A stretch of 64,000 bases of DNA, from NCBI GenBank assembly GCA_017619795.1, contig JAFZRP010000019.1:1-64000 (forward strand). The letters run 5' to 3'. A program made the translations under genes and the position numbers. The notes under the pieces were generated by a model. It did not search any database. It was not told the DNA's origin and saw nothing but the letters and a program-made list of their open reading frames with translations. Below are positions 25,334-33,864 of the stretch, piece after piece. This stretch comes from Treponema sp. (GTDB lineage: Bacteria > Spirochaetota > Spirochaetia > Treponematales > Treponemataceae). Each line of letters opens with the position of its first letter. Position 1 is the first letter of the stretch.

Positions 25334-26521
25334 ATGTGGGAAGATTTTATATATGCATTGCAGAGCTTCAGGCGAAATAAGACGAGGACATTCCTTTCGC
25401 TGCTCGGTGTAATTATTGGTGTAGCTTCTGTAATTGTAATAACGAGTATGGGAAGCAGCTCTACAAAACAGGTCAGCGATACCTTTGGAACTTCCGGTCT
25501 TGACTGTGTAAGTATTTCACAGGGCTTTATGCGCCGCCGCCGGGATTCAGTAACGCTCCGCTTTGACGAAAGCTTTAGAACTAATTTGTTTGACAATATC
25601 AGAGGAATAAAAAAGGTCTGGTTTAAAAACAACCTTAATGCCACTCTAACTTACGGCGAAACCTCAGGTTCAGTAAACTGCAGTGCAATTGAGACCGGCT
25701 ACCTTGAAATGTACAACATGGAGCTCGAAAGCGGAGAATTCTTTACCGTTACGGACAATCAGGCTGGTGCACAGAAAATCATCCTGAGCCACGATACGGC
25801 ACAAACCTTTTTTCCAGCCGGCGACGCAGTCGGTAAAAAAATAATGCTTGTTTCAAGCAATGTTACGTTTGGCTTTAAGGTTATTGGTGTCTTAAAAGAA
25901 CAGACTACCGGTATGGAAAACGGTGCAGCCTTTGTTCCGCGCGGTTTTTATGCCAAGAAAATAAAGCCGAATCCGGAAGCGTCAACCGTTCTTGTTCAGG
26001 CAGTTTCTAACGAAAAGGCTGTTGAGCTTGTAGACCAGATTACCGAATACTGTACAAAGCTCACTGGAACCGAAGGTTCTGTAAACGTAATGTCCATGCA
26101 GTCAATGCTCAACCAGATGAGCGAAATTACAAAAACAATGTCTATAATGCTCAGTGCTATTGCCGCAATTTCATTGCTTGTCGGTGGTATTGGTATTATG
26201 AACATTATGATTGTAACTGTTACAGAACGAAAGCAGGAAATTGGTATACGAAAAGCACTTGGTGCAAGTCCGGCCGATATAAGGCAGCAGTTCCTTGTTG
26301 AATCGGCCAGTATTACTCTTATCGGCGGTATTCTGGGAATAATTGCGGGAATAGGAATAAGCCTTGCTGTTGAATATGTGCAGAAGCAGTCGTTTATAAT
26401 AAACGTAGAGGCATGTATTGTTGCGTTTGTGTTCTCAGTTTTTGTAGGAATCTTCTTCGGATTAAATCCAGCTGGAAGAGCCGCAAAGCTTGATCCAGTA
26501 ATCGCACTTAGCGGCGAATGA
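25334..26521 (+). CDS. MacB-type ABC transporter permease
   Basis: The 395-residue protein has a first transmembrane helix near residue 25, a large periplasmic MacB_PCD domain (about 45-270), and three helices in the C-terminal FtsX domain with the sequence VGGIGIMNIMIVTVTERKQE and then EIGIRKALGA, both diagnostic for MacB/FtsX permeases. ATPase and permease are split into two genes, unlike E. coli MacB where they are fused. It is the last gene of the efflux operon and ends 20 bases from the convergent gene at 26542. Confidence 0.92.
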   Translation: MWEDFIYALQSFRRNKTRTFLSLLGVIIGVASVIVITSMGSSSTKQVSDTFGTSGLDCVSISQGFMRRRRDSVTLRFDESFRTNLFDNIRGIKKVWFKNNLNATLTYGETSGSVNCSAIETGYLEMYNMELESGEFFTVTDNQAGAQKIILSHDTAQTFFPAGDAVGKKIMLVSSNVTFGFKVIGVLKEQTTGMENGAAFVPRGFYAKKIKPNPEASTVLVQAVSNEKAVELVDQITEYCTKLTGTEGSVNVMSMQSMLNQMSEITKTMSIMLSAIAAISLLVGGIGIMNIMIVTVTERKQEIGIRKALGASPADIRQQFLVESASITLIGGILGIIAGIGISLAVEYVQKQSFIINVEACIVAFVFSVFVGIFFGLNPAGRAAKLDPVIALSGE

Positions 26522-26541
26522 TAACACACCAAAAAGTGGTA

Positions 26542-28233
26542 TCAATATCCGTCGCTCATTTCGCGGTTGGCATCCTTCTTGCAGAGCTCGTCGTATACGA
26601 GGGAACGCTTGCGCAAATCTTCCTTAAGCTCTTTTGGGAAAGGCATGTTTCGCCAGAAAATACCACGAACATCTCGTTCAAGTCGCTGAACACCAATAGA
26701 TTCCTTTGTCATCCAAAGAATATAGTCTTCAATGAAGTATTCCTTTAAGTCGCCCTTAAGCTTCATCTGCTCGTAGTGCTGGTAGTACTGTCCGGTAAGA
26801 CCTTCTTCCATCCAATAGAACGAAGCCTTTTCCTTTGCAACCTGCCAGCGGAGATCTGCAACTGCTGTAAGAACTGCAATAGTCAAATCTCGAGGATACA
26901 TTGGAACTACAATTCGTCCACGGCTAGTTACGCGGTTGTAGCGGTCAAACGGTTCCCAGCAGAAGCCTCTGTCTCCATAAGTTGGAACAAGAAGAACATA
27001 AGGAACAATTCTATTTGGAACATTTTTATGAATACGAAGGAATACACCCGGGTCAATAGATTCAATCCAGCTGAGAATAGAGATTACGTTTTCGCGTGTA
27101 CCGGTTCCTTTTTCTGTACAGTGATAGAACTCGCGAGTAAAAATAGGGAACTGGTTTCCTCTTCGTCCTACAGTCATCTTTGCCATCTGTCTGATAGTGT
27201 CAAACTCTGCACTTACGGCACCTGCATCTACAGTTGCAATTTTAGCAGGTCCATTCGAAAGCTTGCTTTCAACGCTGTCATAAACAGATTTTGCTTCCTT
27301 AAACTCCTCAAGCGCCTTAGACATTTCCTTATCGTTCTTTGTATATCTGTGCATAAGCTCAGAGATTTCAGAAAACAGTCTGCGCTGTGAGTCAGAAAGA
27401 CAAGAGGTATGAGGCTCCATTCCAATAATAGGAGGATGAATAAACAGGTTTTCAATTCTGTTTCTAATTTCAACCTCAATCATATTGCGTTCATTTTCTT
27501 TTATACCAAGAATATTTTCTGCTGTCTGAAGTCTTCCTGAGTTTTTAGACTGAAGCTGCATAAGACGACTCTGTTCAGCAGTAGCTGCTTCATCTGCAGT
27601 AAGATTTTTCTGCGGCTGCTTTTTTTCATCAGTCATAGAGTTCTTCATTCGTCCGGAAGCAATTTCCTTAAACCACTCGTCAACATAAAGAACTGGTTCA
27701 TTTTCCTTATTTTCCAGGAAGATTTTTGAGAAGAAAGTCTTAGTTTCCGGCTTAAAAAGCGAAGGAAGAAGAACACCGTAACGCATCAGCATTTTTTTAG
27801 GCATCGGAAGATTATAATCCGACATTTTTGGAGCCATTCCTCTTAAAAGCTCCCAGTAACACGTTACTATCTGCTGTCTGTAAACAGCTCTGTCCTTAGG
27901 GTCCTGTGAAGTAAGATATTTTGAAAGAACCTGATGAACACGCTGTGCAGAAGCATTTTCGTTAGAAAGTGCAGTTTTATAGTATTTAGGGTCGTCAAAA
28001 ACATCTGAAGGATTGTCGTTTACCAGTTGTTCAATTTTGTCAAAGCCTTTTTTGTTTAAATCTACAGTATGAAGGGAAGAATTGCCTGATGAAGTAAAGC
28101 TTGTTTTATCTGTAGGCTTTGATGGAGTAATGTCTGTTTCTTCAATAGAAGCAAGTGCATCTTCTGCATTGTAAGATGATCCTGTATTTGAAAGTAAGGC
28201 CGCAATCTCAGGGTCCAATTCTGACTCGTCCAT
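26542..28233 (-). CDS. Conserved spirochaete-type protein of unknown function
   Basis: The 563-residue product is soluble with no signal peptide. The first 100 residues are acidic and Ser-rich (probably disordered), the middle is helical with a coiled-coil-like part near residues 290-320, and the C-terminal 200 residues are rich in Trp, Tyr and Arg (for example WESIDPGVF-like and RDLTIAVLTAVADLRWQ segments). I recognise no catalytic motif. An AGGAG ribosome site lies 8 bases before the ATG and a good promoter upstream. It stands alone between an efflux operon and rlpA. The function is unknown. Confidence 0.65.
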   Translation of the reverse strand: MDESELDPEIAALLSNTGSSYNAEDALASIEETDITPSKPTDKTSFTSSGNSSLHTVDLNKKGFDKIEQLVNDNPSDVFDDPKYYKTALSNENASAQRVHQVLSKYLTSQDPKDRAVYRQQIVTCYWELLRGMAPKMSDYNLPMPKKMLMRYGVLLPSLFKPETKTFFSKIFLENKENEPVLYVDEWFKEIASGRMKNSMTDEKKQPQKNLTADEAATAEQSRLMQLQSKNSGRLQTAENILGIKENERNMIEVEIRNRIENLFIHPPIIGMEPHTSCLSDSQRRLFSEISELMHRYTKNDKEMSKALEEFKEAKSVYDSVESKLSNGPAKIATVDAGAVSAEFDTIRQMAKMTVGRRGNQFPIFTREFYHCTEKGTGTRENVISILSWIESIDPGVFLRIHKNVPNRIVPYVLLVPTYGDRGFCWEPFDRYNRVTSRGRIVVPMYPRDLTIAVLTAVADLRWQVAKEKASFYWMEEGLTGQYYQHYEQMKLKGDLKEYFIEDYILWMTKESIGVQRLERDVRGIFWRNMPFPKELKEDLRKRSLVYDELCKKDANREMSDGY

Positions 28234-28266
28234 TATAATAACTCCTAGACAAATTATACAAAGATA

Positions 28267-28294
28267 ATTATATCATAGAATTAGATGTTGTCAT
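28267..28294 (-). promoter_or_regulatory. Promoter of the 26542-28233 gene
   Basis: On the minus strand: ATGACA, 16-base spacer, TATAAT. The predicted leader of about 27 bases carries the AGGAG ribosome site. A second TATAAT lies downstream at about 28247-28252. Confidence 0.5.
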
Positions 28295-28322
28295 AGTATG
28301 AATTGAAAAAAATGCAACTGTC

Positions 28323-28345
28323 ATATTCGGACTTGTCCCGAATAT
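28323..28345 (-). terminator. Possible terminator after rlpA
   Basis: A perfect 8-base stem, ATATTCGG/CCGAATAT with a 7-base loop, starts directly after the rlpA stop codon. The T-run on the minus strand comes only about 10 bases after the stem, so it is not a textbook intrinsic terminator. Confidence 0.35.
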
Positions 28346-29137
28346 CTATTTAGCATTATCTGAATTGGTTTTGCGTCGGCGGACAGAGTATTCAGAAAAA
28401 CCGTTTTCCTGTAGTCTGCCTTCCATCTCAGCAACCTCGCTACTTTCAACTTCCTTTATTGCAACCCTGTAGATATCACCTGTTTTCTGAATGACTATCT
28501 TTGTAAAGCCTGCATCCGAGAGTGCTTTTGCTCTTTTTCTTGCATTTTCCTTAGATTTGAAGGCACCAATCTGAATATCCCATAAAACAGGGGTGTCACC
28601 GGTGTTTGCTTTTGAGGTGCTTACTTCACTTTCTTTTTTTGGACTTTCTGTTGTTTTTTTTTTGGAACTTGTGGTGGTTTTCTTTGAACTAGTTGATGTA
28701 GTCTTTGAGGTTCCTTCTTTTTTTGCCATTATTTCTTTAGCTTTTGCGGCGGTCTGCTTGCTTAAATCTGTTTCCGGACCCATCTGCACAATCTCAATTT
28801 TTACAGTTGCAGTGCCTGTTCCAAGCATATCGAGTTTTACAGCTGCTGCCTTAGATAGATCTATTTCGCGTCCAACAACAAAAGGTCCTCTATCGTTAAC
28901 ACGTACCTTTACAGATTTACCGTTTGAAAGGTTTGTTACCCTTAAAATTGTGTCAAAAGGGAGTGATTTATGTGCACAGGTGTAATCCTTCATGTTAAAG
29001 GTTTCGCCATTAGAAGTCTTCTTTCCGTGAAAAGCCTCTCCGTAATAAGAAGCTGTTGCACTTGATTTATAAACTTTCCCTGCAAAAATATAAAAACTTG
29101 AAACAAATAAAAAAACTAAAAGGAATATCTTTTTCAT
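28346..29137 (-). CDS. rlpA: RlpA-like septal ring protein with SPOR domain
   Basis: RlpA proteins are exported lytic transglycosylases or peptidoglycan-binding proteins acting at division sites. The 263-residue product has a signal peptide (residues 1-19), a double-psi beta-barrel domain (about 25-115) with ASYYGEAFHGKKTSNGE and VRVNDRGPF, the signature of the family, then a Lys/Thr/Ser-rich linker, and a C-terminal SPOR domain (about 185-258, WDIQIGAFKSKENARKRA) that binds denuded glycan strands. No lipobox cysteine is visible, unlike E. coli RlpA. A GATAAT box lies 6 bases before the ATG, so the transcript may be leaderless. Confidence 0.9.
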   Translation of the reverse strand: MKKIFLLVFLFVSSFYIFAGKVYKSSATASYYGEAFHGKKTSNGETFNMKDYTCAHKSLPFDTILRVTNLSNGKSVKVRVNDRGPFVVGREIDLSKAAAVKLDMLGTGTATVKIEIVQMGPETDLSKQTAAKAKEIMAKKEGTSKTTSTSSKKTTTSSKKKTTESPKKESEVSTSKANTGDTPVLWDIQIGAFKSKENARKRAKALSDAGFTKIVIQKTGDIYRVAIKEVESSEVAEMEGRLQENGFSEYSVRRRKTNSDNAK

Positions 29138-29175
29138 ATTATGATTATCGGAAAAAAATGATTTTTCCTTGAAAC

Positions 29176-29204
29176 TTGACCTTTATTTTACTATATTATT
29201 TATA
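29176..29204 (+). promoter_or_regulatory. Promoter of the clpP operon
   Basis: TTGACC, 17-base spacer, TTTATA, followed by a leader of about 16 bases with CAGGAG before the clpP ATG. Confidence 0.5.
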
Positions 29205-29226
29205 GGAAACAACAACAGGAGTTTTT

Positions 29227-29838
29227 ATGAAATCTATGTATTCAGTACCACGTTTTGATGAAGATGAAGAAGAGAAAAAACAGCCAAAAATGCCTGATCC
29301 TTTTTCAGAGAAGTTTTTAAAGACAAGACAGATAATCCTTACAGGTGAAATTAACAAAGACCTTGCAGATGCAATCGTTCGCCAGCTTTTGATTCTTGAT
29401 TCAGAGTCAAGCAAGCCGATTTATATGTACATAGATTCCCCTGGCGGAGATGTAGATGCCGGCTTTGCAATTTTTGATATGATTCGTTTTGTAAAATCAC
29501 CAGTTTATCTTATTGGAATGGGCCTTATTGCTTCTGCTGCCACTTTGATTCTGCTTTCAGTTCCAAAGGAGCAGCGTGTGGGCTTACCAAACAGCCGCTA
29601 TCTTATTCATCAGCCGCTTGGTGGAATGAAGGGTGTTGCTACCGACATTGAGATTTACGCAAAGGATATGGAAAAAATCCGCGCAAAAATTAATAAGCTC
29701 ATTTCTGAAGAAACAGGCACTGCTCTTGAGCAGGTTACAAAAGACACAGACAGAGATTTCTGGCTTGATTCTACAGAAGCAGTTTCATACGGACTTATCA
29801 GTAAGATTATTTCAAACAGCGGTGAGCTTAAAAAATAA
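29227..29838 (+). CDS. clpP: ATP-dependent Clp protease proteolytic subunit ClpP
   Basis: ClpP forms the tetradecameric chamber of Clp proteases and degrades unfolded or tagged proteins fed by ClpX/ClpA. The 203-residue product keeps the fold and triad: Ser103 (in GLIASAATLI), His128 (LIHQPLGG) and Asp177 (TDRDFWL). The nucleophile region differs from the usual GQAASMG, as in some second ClpP copies, so this may be a ClpP2-type subunit working with another. Residues 11-25 are a charged N-terminal extension. CAGGAG precedes the ATG. The stop overlaps the start of the next gene by one base (TAATG), indicating coupling. Confidence 0.85.
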   Translation: MKSMYSVPRFDEDEEEKKQPKMPDPFSEKFLKTRQIILTGEINKDLADAIVRQLLILDSESSKPIYMYIDSPGGDVDAGFAIFDMIRFVKSPVYLIGMGLIASAATLILLSVPKEQRVGLPNSRYLIHQPLGGMKGVATDIEIYAKDMEKIRAKINKLISEETGTALEQVTKDTDRDFWLDSTEAVSYGLISKIISNSGELKK

Positions 29839-30737
29839 TGACATTTACCTTAAACGACAGTCTTTTAAACAGCATTCTGTCCGCCCTTGAGAATCAGGAA
29901 AAAGCTTTTGTATTAAAGGCTGATGATGGAACGCTTGTTGAAAAGACTGAACAGATTAAGGTTGATGACGATATCTATTACAGTTTACCGGAATGGACTT
30001 CTGCCAACGGTTTTGCATTGAGAGAGGATTTTGTAAAAAAAGTCTATTCACCGCTGGTTCGCGAAGAGCTTTTAGAAGTGCTTCATTCCGGAAGGGGGGT
30101 ATTCAGAAACTTTAGAAACGTATTAAGAGATTACCCGGAAGTTGAGAAAAAGTGGCATATTTTTAAGACAAGGACCATGTATTCATATATCAACGACTGG
30201 TATAATTCTTTGCGTGAAGTATGGGGACTTGAAAAACTGGATTGTATTCCGGAATCGGACGAAATGCTTTTGCACGACGATTTTATTTTCAGGGATTATG
30301 ATTCAGATCAAGATAAACAGGAAATAGTCCAGAGCATTCGCGCTTTTTTTCAAGAGGCTGATGAGAATATTCCTGACGAAATCAAGACAGCACTTTATGA
30401 AATGTGGAGAAAACAGTTTGAACAGGAGGCTACCAATCTGGTTCCAGCCGGCTGTGTCTGCCGCACTCTATCTGATGATTTTGCAGGTTGTATAACAGCA
30501 TCGCCCGTTACAGAAAAAGAAAACATGATTATGGTTATTACAAGCCTTTTTGTACCGGAGATTTTTCGTGGGCTGGGCATTGCAGGCGAACTGCTTTCAA
30601 TGTTTTTATTAAAGCTAAAAGAAAACGGAAAAAAATGGGTTTTATTACCAAACACAGCTTTACCGGAGTTCCTCGTGCCGTTGTTATTACGTACAGGCTT
30701 TGAGCAGATTGGAACCGGTTATATAGCAAAGCTGTAA
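29838..30737 (+). CDS. UPF0158-like / GNAT acetyltransferase fusion
   Basis: The first 140 or so residues resemble the UPF0158 family (an opening acidic strand, then ALREDFVKKVY, GRGVFRNFRNVL and W-x3-K segments). The C-terminal half looks like a GNAT N-acetyltransferase: a beta strand, then VPEIFRGLGIAGELLSMFL in the position of the acetyl-CoA loop and helix, and LLRTGFEQIGTGYI at the end. The substrate is unknown. Start and clpP stop overlap (TAATG). Coupling with ClpP hints at a role in protein turnover or in tagging, but this is inference. Confidence 0.55.
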   Translation: MTFTLNDSLLNSILSALENQEKAFVLKADDGTLVEKTEQIKVDDDIYYSLPEWTSANGFALREDFVKKVYSPLVREELLEVLHSGRGVFRNFRNVLRDYPEVEKKWHIFKTRTMYSYINDWYNSLREVWGLEKLDCIPESDEMLLHDDFIFRDYDSDQDKQEIVQSIRAFFQEADENIPDEIKTALYEMWRKQFEQEATNLVPAGCVCRTLSDDFAGCITASPVTEKENMIMVITSLFVPEIFRGLGIAGELLSMFLLKLKENGKKWVLLPNTALPEFLVPLLLRTGFEQIGTGYIAKL

Positions 30738-30768
30738 TAATTTTTTTATTTTTAAAGGAGTTTTTTTT

Positions 30769-31551
30769 ATGGGTTACAACAACTACAACAGAGGGTTTGA
30801 AATTAATGAGGAAAAAACAGCTGATTTTTTAGTGAACGCTGTTGAAAAAATCACTACTGAAGAGGATATTGATACTCTTACAGAACTTATCAGATTATTT
30901 AAGAAAAATGTTCCTCTAACACGCCGCAAGTATGTTACTGCTTATATGCTTAAGGAAGCTTTGAAGCACTATCATTCATTTGCAAAGGGCAAACCTTCAA
31001 GATTCGAAGCTACAAAGACTAAAAAAGAAAATAACAGAAATCGAAAGGATGATTATAAAAATACAGCACGCAGAGAAAAGACTTTCGAAAATACAGATAA
31101 TACTGAAGAAACAGAAGAAAGACCACGCCATCCAAGAGTAGAAATTGCTCCAGAGCTGGCAACTTCAATTTTTGTAAGCATTGGAAAGAACCGCCGTGTA
31201 TATCCACGCGATTTAGTTGGTCTTCTTGTTGCAGTTGGTGGAATTGACCGCGAAAGAATTGGTGATATTAAGGTTCTTGCAAACTATTCTTTTGTTCAGC
31301 TTTATACAGAAGATTGTCAGACTGCAATCGACAAGCTTAACGGTTATGAATATCGTGGACGCAAGCTTGTTGTAAGCTTCTCAAAGCAGAAGGATGAGGA
31401 TGCAGCTGAAGAAAAAGCTTCTGATTCTTTTGCAAGCGACTATAACGAAGCTTATACTTCTGAAGTAGAAGAAATGTCTGCCGAAGACGCAGCAGCATAT
31501 GCAGCAGCAGAAAAAGCTACTGCAGATAAAGAGCCATTTGGCGGAGTATAA
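30769..31551 (+). CDS. Stand-alone DbpA-type RNA-binding domain protein
   Basis: The 260-residue product has an N-terminal helical part (residues 1-75), a basic Asn/Arg/Lys/Glu linker (80-120), and a DbpA/CsdA-type RNA-binding domain at about 125-205 (ATSIFVSIGKNRRVYPRDLV, IGDIKVLANYSFVQL, GRKLVVSFSKQ). In most bacteria this domain ends a DEAD-box helicase and directs it to 23S rRNA; here no helicase core is present. The C-terminus is an acidic Ala/Glu tail. The ribosome site AAAGGAG is strong. The likely role is RNA binding or chaperoning in ribosome assembly, with or without a separate helicase. Confidence 0.75.
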   Translation: MGYNNYNRGFEINEEKTADFLVNAVEKITTEEDIDTLTELIRLFKKNVPLTRRKYVTAYMLKEALKHYHSFAKGKPSRFEATKTKKENNRNRKDDYKNTARREKTFENTDNTEETEERPRHPRVEIAPELATSIFVSIGKNRRVYPRDLVGLLVAVGGIDRERIGDIKVLANYSFVQLYTEDCQTAIDKLNGYEYRGRKLVVSFSKQKDEDAAEEKASDSFASDYNEAYTSEVEEMSAEDAAAYAAAEKATADKEPFGGV

Positions 31552-31562
31552 TTTATACAGAA

Positions 31563-32213
31563 ATGACAAAAATTCATGTTATCAGGACAGGGGCTTTTGA
31601 GGTAAATACCTTGATTGTTCCTGTGGCAGAAAAAAAATGTTTTGTGGTTGACCCTGCCGGCTGTTCGCTTTCTGGAGATGAATCGGTTGTTGTAGACTGG
31701 ATCAAGAAGGAAAAGCTTGAATGCACAGGAATTGTTTTAACCCACAGTCATTTTGATCATATTACAGGAATTGCTCCGGTAAAGAAAGCTTTTCCAAATG
31801 CCCCTGTTCTGATACATGAAGCTGAATTTAACGAGATGCAGAATCCTCCCGGACCAATGGGAGCTTCTGTTTTAGATTTTTTTAATATTGCTTATTTTAT
31901 TCCAACACTTAATCAGCAACCGTCTGCTGAAATTCCTCTTAAAGACAATCAGACACTTGAATGTATAGACGCACCAGATTGGAAGGTTATTCATACCCCG
32001 GGTCATACACCTGGTTCAATCTGCCTGTACAATGCAAACGAAGGGCTGCTTATTTCCGGCGATACAATGTTTGATTACGGCGGTTGCGGCAGAACAGATA
32101 TGGCCGGTGGAGATGAAGCTCTGCTGGTAAAGAGCCTGTCAAAAATCAGAAAAACAATTCCACAGGGAACAAAGGTTTACCCTGGTCACGAAAGCTTCGG
32201 CTTCCAGTTATAA
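31563..32213 (+). CDS. MBL-fold metallo-hydrolase (glyoxalase II-like)
   Basis: The 216-residue metallo-beta-lactamase-fold protein binds two metal ions. Visible ligands are THSHFDH (about residues 61-67), HTPGHTPGS (about 145), the bridging Asp in ISGDTMF, and a final His in PGHES. The compact length and motifs match the small glyoxalase II-like group, which hydrolyses thioesters or related compounds; the substrate is not certain. A TATAAT box 10 bases before the ATG overlaps the stop of the preceding gene, so it may also have its own near-leaderless transcript. Confidence 0.88.
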   Translation: MTKIHVIRTGAFEVNTLIVPVAEKKCFVVDPAGCSLSGDESVVVDWIKKEKLECTGIVLTHSHFDHITGIAPVKKAFPNAPVLIHEAEFNEMQNPPGPMGASVLDFFNIAYFIPTLNQQPSAEIPLKDNQTLECIDAPDWKVIHTPGHTPGSICLYNANEGLLISGDTMFDYGGCGRTDMAGGDEALLVKSLSKIRKTIPQGTKVYPGHESFGFQL

Positions 32214-32259
32214 GCCTGAACCTGCTGTCTGAATACACTAAAACTAAAGCTGCAAAACC

Positions 32260-32952
32260 TTAAAAGTTCTTTAGAACAGCAAAGCTTACCTGTCTCATAA
32301 GATTCTTATTGATTCTAATAAAAGCGGCGTCGATAAAAGTTTTTTCTACAGTAAGAATTGCAAAAGTCTCTGGAGAACCGTCTCTTGGGCGCGAAATGCT
32401 TCCAGGGTTTATAATCCTTATGTTGTCCTTAAAGAAGCCGTTGAACGGAACGTGCGTGTGCCCGTAAACAGCCGCTTTACATTTTGCCGCTGTCATTTTA
32501 TTACAGATAGATTCATAGCCGAATTCTACATGCTCATTGTTTCCGTGGCAGATAAAAATTGTCTGCCCATTTACTGTAAGCAGCTGACTTTCTGGAAGAA
32601 CAATGCTTTTTTTAGCATATGCTTCTGGTTTATCGTTTATACAAAAGGAAATTGGAACAGAAGGAGTGTCGCAGTTTCCTTTAACACAGGCAATTACTGG
32701 AGGAACTGTTTTCTTAAAATCTGGGTCATCAAAGGCTGTTTCAATCAGCTCGGCAAGATCCCTGCCGGTGTCGCCGCAAAGGATGAGGGCATCGCAATTA
32801 GTTCCAAAGTTCTGAACAATCTGATTCAAAAGCCTGAAGCTTCCGTGCGAATCTGAAATTACAAGAACACGTGCCTGATCTTTTGTTTTTAACGCTTCAA
32901 TAGCGTCGAGAGAACCGATTAAATTGTTATTCTGTTGAATCAGTGAAATCAT
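32260..32952 (-). CDS. YfcE-like metallophosphoesterase
   Basis: The calcineurin-like phosphoesterase motifs are complete: ISDSHG (about residue 34), CGDTG, KGNCDTP, CHGNNEH, and YGHTHVP. The first 27 residues are an extra N-terminal segment compared with YfcE (about 180 residues). YfcE-type enzymes hydrolyse phosphodiesters with manganese; the natural substrate is unknown. The gene lies 11 bases behind the lipoprotein gene at 32964-33779 and has no ribosome site, so it is likely translated by read-through coupling. Confidence 0.88.
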   Translation of the reverse strand: MISLIQQNNNLIGSLDAIEALKTKDQARVLVISDSHGSFRLLNQIVQNFGTNCDALILCGDTGRDLAELIETAFDDPDFKKTVPPVIACVKGNCDTPSVPISFCINDKPEAYAKKSIVLPESQLLTVNGQTIFICHGNNEHVEFGYESICNKMTAAKCKAAVYGHTHVPFNGFFKDNIRIINPGSISRPRDGSPETFAILTVEKTFIDAAFIRINKNLMRQVSFAVLKNF

Positions 32953-32963
32953 ATAAAAGTAAA

Positions 32964-33779
32964 TCAGTATAATACAAAATGATTTATTGCGTGAAGTCCT
33001 GTTTCCGGATCAAGGTAATACTGTAGTTTTTTACCGTGAAGCATTTGTATTATATGAGCCTGAATGGAGCCGTCCTTTTTGAACGGGCCGTTCATCATCA
33101 TCATATAGTCAATGCAGGAGTAGAGCACATCGGGGAAATCGTTTATTTTCTGACTTACATCCTCTTCCGAAACAAGGTTGCCGGTTACATCTGCGGTCTG
33201 CTGCTTGTCCAGAACAAAGTCGCAGGTAGATTCCATTCCAAGCGATTCATCCTGAGGGAAAAGCGAGAAAACAGGGTATGGAACCTTCATGTTCCAGTAA
33301 TCCTGGAGCCTTGCAAGCGCAATGTGAGTGTTTTCCGGGGCACCAAGAATAATTACACCAAGTAAATCTCCGTCGGCTTCTGTGAGCATAGAAGTCAGCT
33401 CCGAAATATAGTTTTTGCCGTTGTGCTTAAAGCTGTCGGGGTAGGTGATAGTATTAATAAGCCCGCCTTCAGAGGTAAGACCGTATTTCTGAGAAAGAAG
33501 GCTTGTGCAGTTAGTTACAAGCTCCTGGTCATTAAAATCATAGCCGAAAAGAATGTAGATTTTTTTGTTTGTATACTGCCAGCAGGTATCTTTATTGTCA
33601 AAAGGCTTTTCTTCGGATGAGTCTGATATTTTAAGCTGATGTGCACTTAAATCTATTTCCTCCGGCTCTTCCTTGTGGCAGGAAAAAGCAAGAACAACTA
33701 AAAAAACTAAAGATAAAGCACCTAAAAGCTTGAGCAGGTTTGAGTGTTTATATTCAATTATGTGTTTAATCTGATTCAT
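32964..33779 (-). CDS. DUF3798-type lipoprotein
   Basis: From the ATG at 33779, which follows an AGGGGTGA ribosome site, the protein has a long N-terminus, a hydrophobic run and a lipobox ending Ala-Phe-Ser-Cys (cysteine at about position 34). The mature part looks like a periplasmic-binding-protein fold (IYILFGYDFNDQE, LGVIILGAPENTHIALARL, PYPVFSLFPQDE) and resembles DUF3798 proteins. The function is unknown; ligand binding is likely. A frame extending to 33803 lacks the ribosome site. It is cotranscribed with the phosphoesterase gene. Confidence 0.7.
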   Translation of the reverse strand: MNQIKHIIEYKHSNLLKLLGALSLVFLVVLAFSCHKEEPEEIDLSAHQLKISDSSEEKPFDNKDTCWQYTNKKIYILFGYDFNDQELVTNCTSLLSQKYGLTSEGGLINTITYPDSFKHNGKNYISELTSMLTEADGDLLGVIILGAPENTHIALARLQDYWNMKVPYPVFSLFPQDESLGMESTCDFVLDKQQTADVTGNLVSEEDVSQKINDFPDVLYSCIDYMMMMNGPFKKDGSIQAHIIQMLHGKKLQYYLDPETGLHAINHFVLY

Positions 33780-33829
33780 AATCACCCCTATACTATAATG
33801 CATTTTTTTTTAATGTGGAAGAGTTGAGA

Positions 33830-33858
33830 TTGAAAGCAACCGTGTTTTGGTGTATTAT
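33830..33858 (+). promoter_or_regulatory. Promoter of the Na/Pi cotransporter, predicted leaderless
   Basis: TTGAAA, 17-base spacer, TATTAT with TG in front (extended -10). Only 6 bases separate the -10 box from the ATG at 33865, so transcription should begin on the start codon. An in-frame upstream start at 33847 would lie inside the promoter. Confidence 0.6.
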
Positions 33859-33864
33859 CTTTCT

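Noticed and set aside
31548-31553. TATAAT as a firm promoter for the MBL-fold hydrolase
   Set aside because: It overlaps a stop codon and has no acceptable -35 box at the right distance, so it is only mentioned under the gene.
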